Positions 60,887-64,000 of a DNA stretch of 64,000 nucleotides are shown piece after piece. Within the stretch, counting starts at the first letter, position 1; the number at the start of each line of letters is the position of its first letter. The position numbers and the translations under genes were made by a program. The DNA lies in NCBI GenBank assembly GCA_017626355.1, contig JAGAIY010000013.1:62001-126000 (forward strand), given 5' to 3'. The DNA comes from Bacteroidales bacterium (GTDB lineage Bacteria > Bacteroidota > Bacteroidia > Bacteroidales > UBA932). The notes under the pieces are model-generated. The model was not told the DNA's origin. It ran no database searches and saw only the letters and a list, made by a program, of their open reading frames with translations.

Positions 60887-61825
60887 ATGATTAAAAGTAG
60901 AATTTGCGATATGCTCGGGATACAATACCCGGTATTTCAAGGTGGCATGGCTTGGGTAGCTGACGCATCCCTCGCCTCGGCTGTATCGAACGCCGGAGGT
61001 CTTGGCCTCATTTCTTCCATCAATGCAGGAGCAGAAGCTGTCCGCAATGAGATACGCAAGTGCAGAGAACTGACAGACAAGCCTTTCGGAGTAAACATCA
61101 TGCTGCAGGCTCCCAATGCGGACGAGATTGCGCAGATGGTAGTGGAAGAAGGAGTTAAGATCCTCACTACAGGCGCAGGATCTCCTGCAAAATATATGGA
61201 GACATGGAAGGCTGCAGGCATAAAGGTGATACCTGTAGTTGCATCAGTAGCCCTGGCGCTGAAGATGCAGGCTGCCGGAGCCGACGCAGTCGTTGCGGAA
61301 GGTGCCGAATCCGGAGGCCATGTAGGCGAACTCCATACAATGGCTCTCGTACCTCAGGTAGTTGATGCTCTCGACATACCGGTCATCGCAGCCGGAGGAA
61401 TCTGCGACGGCAGAGGAGCAGCTGCCGCATTCATGCTCGGAGCCGAAGCGGTCCAGGTCGGCACACGCTTCCTTGTGGCAGAGGAATGCACTGTGCATCA
61501 GACATATAAGGAGAAGGTCCTTAAGGCATCCGACATCTCCACCATAGTTACAGGCAAGACACTCGGACATCCCGTTCGTTCCATCAAGACCCCTTTCTCA
61601 AAGAAATTCGCAAAGATGGAGGCTGACCCTTCCACAAATCCTGAAGAGATTCTGGCATTCGGAAGCGGAGCACTCAGAAAGGCTGTGCAGGAAGGAGATC
61701 CCGACGGAACCTACATGGCGGGAGAATGCGCCGGAATGGTGAAGAAGATCGAGCCTGCAAAAGCCATCGTAGAAGACCTCATTCTTGGAGCTGAGGCTGT
61801 AATTTCAAACTTTAACTTAGATTAG
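60887..61825 (+). CDS. fabK: Enoyl-ACP reductase II (FabK), NMO-family flavoprotein
   Basis: Reduces trans-2-enoyl-ACP with an FMN and NAD(P)H. 312 residues, TIM barrel of the nitronate-monooxygenase family. FabK is favoured by AEGAESGGHVGELHTMALVP with the catalytic His, and by its place between fabH and fabF. FMN contacts: VFQGGMAW, AGGICDGRG and VGTRFL. FabK enzymes are generally insensitive to triclosan. Nitronate monooxygenase is the alternative. Confidence 0.88.
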   Translation: MIKSRICDMLGIQYPVFQGGMAWVADASLASAVSNAGGLGLISSINAGAEAVRNEIRKCRELTDKPFGVNIMLQAPNADEIAQMVVEEGVKILTTGAGSPAKYMETWKAAGIKVIPVVASVALALKMQAAGADAVVAEGAESGGHVGELHTMALVPQVVDALDIPVIAAGGICDGRGAAAAFMLGAEAVQVGTRFLVAEECTVHQTYKEKVLKASDISTIVTGKTLGHPVRSIKTPFSKKFAKMEADPSTNPEEILAFGSGALRKAVQEGDPDGTYMAGECAGMVKKIEPAKAIVEDLILGAEAVISNFNLD

Positions 61826-61832
61826 CACATAC

Positions 61833-63083
61833 ATGGACAGAAGAGTAGCGGTTACCGGAACAGGAGTGATAAGCCCTGTCGGCAACAATACTGAAGCATT
61901 CTGGAAGAACCTCCTTGAAGGAGTCTGCGGCATAGACTTCATCCAGTCGATACCGACAGACGATCTTCCCGTAAAGATAGCGGGAGAAGTCCGTGACTTC
62001 AACCCGGCTGAATATGGAATCGAAGCACCGTTTGCAAGAAAGCAGGACAGGTTCACGGTCTTTGCAGTCGCCGCCGCATGGCAGGCAATGCAGCAGGCAG
62101 GACTCAATGCTGCAGAAGAGGGAAACATCGATCCTTTCAGACTCGGAGTATATGTCGGCTCAGGAATAGGAGGCTTCACAACGCAAGTAAGGGAGACAGA
62201 AAAGATCCTGAAGGAAGGGGCCAAATGGGTCTCACCACTTTTCATACCGACGATGATATCCAACATCGCGGCAGGCAACATCGCCATAAGGCATAATGCC
62301 TGCGGCCCTTGTCTGCCGGTCGTGACGGCCTGCGCCACCTCCACACATGCAATCGGAGAGGCCTACAGGGCGATAAAGCACGGATATGCAGATGCTGTCA
62401 TCGCCGGTGGTTCCGAAGCGGCCATAATTCCTCTCGGAATAGCCGGATTCGCCAATGCGAAAGCCCTTTCAAGGGCTGAAGACCCCAAATATGCATCCCT
62501 GCCGTTCAGCGCAGACAGAGGGGGTTTCGTGATGGCAGAAGGAGCCGGCATGCTTGTTCTTGAAGAATATGAGCACGCCGTCAGACGAGGAGCCACGATT
62601 CTCGCAGAAGTATGCGGCTACGGCAATACCTGCGACGCACATCATGTGACAGCACCAAGACCAGACGGAGTAACGCAGTCTTCAGCCTTGAAGATGGCTC
62701 TGGACCAGGCCGGATATACCTCGGATGACGAGCTTTACATAAATGCCCACGGAACAGGTACTGCCCTGAACGATGTTTCCGAAACGGCGGCGTTCAAGCT
62801 TGCCCTCGGAGAAGATGCATACAAGGCTCATATAAGTTCTACCAAGGGCTCTACAGGCCACATGCTTGGCGCAGCAGGAGCGGTAGAGGCCATTGCTGCG
62901 GTAATGGCACTCAAGGACGGCATAGTTCCTCCTACCATAAATCTGACCAACCCTGATCCTGAGCTTGACCTGGACTACACACCGAACAAGCCTGTCAAGG
63001 CAGACCTGACCATTGCCATATCCGATTCCCTCGGCTTCGGAGGACACAACGGAGCTGTCGCATTCCGCAGATATGACGAATAA
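61833..63083 (+). CDS. fabF: 3-oxoacyl-ACP synthase II
   Basis: Chain-elongating condensing enzyme. 416 residues. Cys in VTACATSTHAIG, His in NAHGTGT and His in KGSTGHMLGAAG form the C-H-H site. It starts 7 bases after fabK, so co-transcription is likely. Confidence 0.96.
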   Translation: MDRRVAVTGTGVISPVGNNTEAFWKNLLEGVCGIDFIQSIPTDDLPVKIAGEVRDFNPAEYGIEAPFARKQDRFTVFAVAAAWQAMQQAGLNAAEEGNIDPFRLGVYVGSGIGGFTTQVRETEKILKEGAKWVSPLFIPTMISNIAAGNIAIRHNACGPCLPVVTACATSTHAIGEAYRAIKHGYADAVIAGGSEAAIIPLGIAGFANAKALSRAEDPKYASLPFSADRGGFVMAEGAGMLVLEEYEHAVRRGATILAEVCGYGNTCDAHHVTAPRPDGVTQSSALKMALDQAGYTSDDELYINAHGTGTALNDVSETAAFKLALGEDAYKAHISSTKGSTGHMLGAAGAVEAIAAVMALKDGIVPPTINLTNPDPELDLDYTPNKPVKADLTIAISDSLGFGGHNGAVAFRRYDE

Positions 63084-63111
63084 ACCGACACAATACTGAA
63101 ACCCGAACCGA

Positions 63112-63525
63112 ATGAACAAAGAAGAATTAAAGAACTACCTTCCACATAGGGAGCCCATGCTCCTTGTGGATGAAATAGAGATAGACCAGGACGGAACCGG
63201 TCATGCAAAGTACCTCATAAAGGAAGACGAATTCTTCTGCAGAGGTCATTTCCCAGGCAATCCCATAGTCCCTGGAGTGATCCAGCTTGAGATAATGGCT
63301 CAGAGCTGCGCCCTGCTTGTCAAGGATGACATCGCCGGAAAGAAGACGCTTTACAGCGGCATCAGCAACGCCAGATTCAAAGGCATTGTCAAGCCGGGAG
63401 ACCTTTGTGAGATCACCACAAGGCTTACCTCCAAGAGAGGGCGCCTCTACTTCTGCTCCGCCGAACTGAAGGTGGACGGGAAGCTATGCTGCAAAGGAGA
63501 CCTCTCTTTTGCCCTTATAGACTGA
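63112..63525 (+). CDS. fabZ: 3-hydroxyacyl-ACP dehydratase
   Basis: Removes water from 3-hydroxyacyl-ACP. The 137-residue hot-dog protein has LPHREPMLLVDEI, the catalytic His in GHFPGNPIVPGV and Glu in QLEIMAQ. Last gene of the fab run; it converges with the next gene after 2 bases. Confidence 0.95.
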   Translation: MNKEELKNYLPHREPMLLVDEIEIDQDGTGHAKYLIKEDEFFCRGHFPGNPIVPGVIQLEIMAQSCALLVKDDIAGKKTLYSGISNARFKGIVKPGDLCEITTRLTSKRGRLYFCSAELKVDGKLCCKGDLSFALID

Positions 63526-63527
63526 TT

Positions 63528-64000
63528 TCAGAAGGCATATTCAGAGCAGTTCTTCAATCCGGTCAAGCCGTAATACGACTCGACAAGATCTCCTCTGACA
63601 GCTACTTTCCGGCCCAGAAGTTCCGGATTGTCGACAAGATTGAGAGCCTCGCGCACCTCCCCGGCAGGAAGCTGGACAGAGATGCACGAGGCTCTGTCCT
63701 TTGTCGAGGAACGCGGCCCGAGCAGAAGGCATGTCCGCGAAGAGAAAGGCCCCTCAAAGGAAGCTGAAGCAGAGGTAAGGTCTCCGCCTGTTATATAACC
63801 GCTTACCCATACATCCTCTTCCCCGGCAGCGGACTGGGCCTGAGAAACCGTCAGGGCATCGGACGGGCCACTGCCTTTACCGCCATCTCCGCCGATCTCA
63901 TATGAGTCTGAGAGCCAGACCCTTGAAGTATCTACAGACACCGATATGCTTTCCTTCTGCGCTGTCCCGTTCCCGCCTGAGGATGCTGCAGTGACACCGA
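63528..64000 (-). CDS. DUF6359-like OB-fold protein, C-terminal part only (runs off the right edge)
   Basis: The 3' 157 codons of a longer gene; the frame stays open to the window end (GVTAASSGGNGTAQKESIS... precedes the in-frame GTG at 63941). The part with DALTVSQAQ, VWVSGYITGGDL and LLGRKVAVRGDLVESYYGL resembles the DUF6359 OB-fold of secreted Bacteroidota proteins. A Ser/Gly-rich linker precedes it. No function can be given; the N-terminus is outside the window. Confidence 0.75.
   Translation of the reverse strand, partial: GVTAASSGGNGTAQKESISVSVDTSRVWLSDSYEIGGDGGKGSGPSDALTVSQAQSAAGEEDVWVSGYITGGDLTSASASFEGPFSSRTCLLLGPRSSTKDRASCISVQLPAGEVREALNLVDNPELLGRKVAVRGDLVESYYGLTGLKNCSEYAF

Noticed and set aside
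60887..61825. Nitronate monooxygenase as the primary name
   Set aside because: The GGHVGELHTMALVP segment and fab neighbours favour FabK, though the family overlap is real.

Overview
The window looks like chromosomal DNA of a member of the order Bacteroidales (phylum Bacteroidota) with roughly 50% G+C. The grounds are a SusC/SusD pair, lipoproteins and large alpha-2-macroglobulin-type surface proteins, families largely confined to Bacteroidota (DUF4954, DUF4293, DUF2582-type winged helix, SPOR and TonB-C lipoproteins, GH109), promoters with the Bacteroidota -7 box TAnnTTTG (often with TTG/TTTG 19-22 bases upstream), and the near absence of Shine-Dalgarno sequences. The genus cannot be named from this sequence alone. 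Most of the window is housekeeping and cell-envelope DNA; I see no prophage, insertion sequence, CRISPR array or rRNA.

Layout. 0-2.6 kb: umuDC (SOS polymerase V) on the minus strand, divergent from an unrecognised protein with an acetyltransferase-like domain, then purC. 2.7-11.1 kb, minus strand: a lipoprotein metallophosphoesterase, tRNA-Val(UAC), a 1746-residue alpha-2-macroglobulin-like lipoprotein and folC. 11.2-18.3 kb, plus strand: an orphan AIR-synthase-C-like protein, SusC, SusD and a secreted endonuclease/exonuclease/phosphatase-family enzyme, which reads as a small nutrient-uptake locus. 18.5-21.2 kb: pyruvate phosphate dikinase, convergent with a small winged-helix gene. 21.8-27.8 kb: tRNA-Gly(CCC), convergent with an operon rlmN-patatin-recX-DUF4954. 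27.9-33.2 kb: recA, an HhH protein, rsmI, an acidic EP-repeat protein, tdk and a PatB/MalY-type C-S lyase. 33.2-41.1 kb, minus strand: M28 membrane peptidase, GH109-type oxidoreductase, ettA, a membrane AraC regulator and two tandem YitT proteins. 41.1-49.4 kb: leuS, an M28-TonB fusion that has lost metal ligands, a SPOR lipoprotein, capA-phoH and a TPR protein. 49.4-58.8 kb: gyrA divergent from a ClpA/ClpC-type unfoldase, a 40-codon ORF not previously apparent, gph, an AI-2E-type exporter, an esterase, uridine phosphorylase and a DUF4293 protein. 58.8-63.5 kb: a LytTR regulator and a fatty-acid synthesis cluster fabH-fabK-fabF-fabZ. The right edge cuts a secreted DUF6359-like protein.

How genes work together. 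fabH (initiation), fabF (elongation), fabZ (dehydration) and fabK (enoyl reduction) supply most of one type II fatty-acid cycle; fabD, fabG and acpP must lie elsewhere. recA, recX and umuDC are SOS-linked functions, and a 9-bp perfect inverted repeat sits at the predicted recA transcription start. ppdK, gyrA, leuS, recA and the fab genes all have recognisable single promoters.

No wholly new multi-gene system stands out. The points most worth a second look are: leucine at the quinolone-resistance serine of GyrA, encoded by TTA, one base from TCA; the metal-ligand-poor M28 domain joined to a TonB-C domain; the palindrome at the recA start; a 21-base identical tail shared by the 3' ends of rsmI and a yitT gene; a 17-base near-repeat in the leader and body of the winged-helix gene; terminators that lie inside the 3' coding ends of opposing genes; the Clp ATPase without its middle domain; and a small promoter-bearing ORF convergent with clp.
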